From Brachypterus glaber (taxonomy: Eukaryota; Arthropoda; Insecta; Coleoptera; Kateretidae): a stretch of DNA of 64,000 nucleotides. Shown one piece after another: positions 62,991-64,000 of the stretch (position 1 is its first letter; every line of letters begins with the position of its first letter). The notes beneath the pieces were generated by a model that searched no databases, had not been told where the DNA came from, and saw nothing but the letters and a program-made list of their open reading frames with translations. A program made the position numbers and the translations under genes. The stretch spans positions 25,903,265-25,967,264 of the forward strand of contig OY294051.1 in the NCBI GenBank assembly GCA_958510825.1. Direction: 5' to 3'.

Positions 62991-64000
62991 ACAGGGTTAT
63001 TCAAAAATAGGGTCATTATTTTAAGAGGTGATTAGCCATAGGAAAATATTAAAAAAAGTTCCTAGGAATATATGTCAAAAAATGCGTCGTAAGGGAGCTA
63101 GGACCGTTTGAAAGTGGAATTTTTTTTTTAATTACTCAGGAACCCTTTAGGATATAGCAACGAAGCTTTTCATTTAAACTAGTCTTAATAAGGCCCATCT
63201 TGTTATGTATGTTATTTTCATGTACTTATTTTAAACAGGAGTGTGCGAAACGGGGGAGCCTTATCAGTTTTTTGTCGCAAACTTTTTTCTGTGTAATTTT
63301 TTGTAATTATTTATTCTTAGTTTTTGATGTACATTTACCCCGCACCATTGAAATTTTGGTTTTCAACATTTTATTATTTCATTTTCAAAAGTCCAAACGA
63401 AGTTTTGCACTTGAACTAGTCTTAATAAGGCCCATCTTCGTATGTTATTTTCATGTACTTATTTTAAACAGGGGTGTGCGAAACGGGGGGGCCTTATCAG
63501 TTTTTTATCCCAAACTTTTTTCTGTGTAACTTTTTTGTAATTATTTATTCTTAGTTTTTGATGTACATTTACCCCGCACCATTGAAATTTTGGTTTTCAA
63601 CATTTTATTATTTAATTTTTCGCCCTCGAACCGTGACATTTCCCCTTCAAATCAGTTTTCTCGGAAACGGTTAATCCTACAGTATTACGACAAGAGCACC
63701 TTTTTATGTATTTTGACCTAATGAATAATATTAAAAAAAAATCACAAAAAAGTCACACAAAAAAAAGTTTGGGACAAAAAACTGGTAAGACCCCCCATTT
63801 CGCACACCCCTGGTTAAAATAAGTACATTAAAATAACATACAAAGATGGGCCTTATTAAAATTAGTTTACGTGCTAAACCTCGTTGCTATATCTGAAAGC
63901 ATTCCTGAGTTATTAAATAAAAACCAAATTTTTTAGCCACTTTCAAAGGGGCCTAGCTTCCTTGCGACGCATCTTTGGACATATGTTTATAGAATCTTCT
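62991..64000. repeat. Foldback element running off the window
   Basis: Left end (ACAGGGTTATTCAAAAATAG, TTAAGAGGTGATTA) is matched by an inverted right part near 63840-64000, which is still in the arm when the window ends. Inside, about 235 bp from CTAGTCTTAATAAGGCCCAT is tandemly duplicated (63178 and 63414). Same family as 18708-19443. Confidence 0.75.

Overview
The window is A+T-rich eukaryotic chromosomal DNA, most likely from an insect. Evidence is direct: three spliced genes of insect type can be assembled across clean GT-AG introns, and the rest is a dense mix of LTR retrotransposons, an errantivirus-type envelope element, non-LTR debris and dozens of inverted-repeat (MITE or foldback) elements. 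A beetle is my guess, from the overall look of the repeats and genes, but nothing in the sequence proves the order.

Host genes. (1) A cytosolic sulfotransferase lies on the plus strand at 1851-22308 (six exons, 357 codons). (2) A deltex homologue lies on the minus strand at 47978-39318 (four exons, 563 codons: two WWE domains, RING-H2, Deltex C-terminal domain). (3) A BAG-domain co-chaperone of the starvin/samui/BAG3 type lies on the minus strand at 59982-50188 (four exons, two possible C-termini). Deltex and the BAG gene are head-to-tail with about 2.2 kb between their coding parts. 22.4-39.3 kb holds no recognisable host gene and is repeat-filled intergenic DNA.

Large mobile elements. Intron 2 of the sulfotransferase gene (15 kb) holds a complete Ty3/Gypsy-class retrotransposon (7166-18034). 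Its two 2156-bp LTRs are collinear without indels and look identical by eye, it has a CTAT target duplication, intact gag and pol ORFs and an apparent -1 frameshift site; it lies in the gene's own orientation and ends about 150 bp before exon 3. The same intron carries a 2.1-kb solo LTR with similar termini (3812-5888). At 35604-38884 is an errantivirus-like element with two LTRs, a tRNA-Ser-type primer site and a polypurine tract but only a broken env gene, arranged like a reverse-transcribed spliced env mRNA. It sits in the middle of an older palindromic element.

Most interesting signals. Two unrelated hammerhead-ribozyme-like folds are visible. One occurs twice, exactly 400 bp apart, in a 640-bp insertion flanked by a short duplication and preceded by a 55-bp inverted arm (23061-23711), an arrangement typical of Penelope-like elements and animal retrozymes. 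The other (30833-30903) has a canonical core and lies between 36-bp direct repeats bounding a 400-bp unit. A degenerate third one may lie at 1459-1606. Also notable are six spaced copies of a 16-nt motif in the retrotransposon leader, a perfect 85-bp-arm palindrome in a BAG-gene intron, and three MITE families with TA duplications, each filled with repeats of its own terminal motif.

All boundaries and similarities were read by eye. No search or folding program was run.
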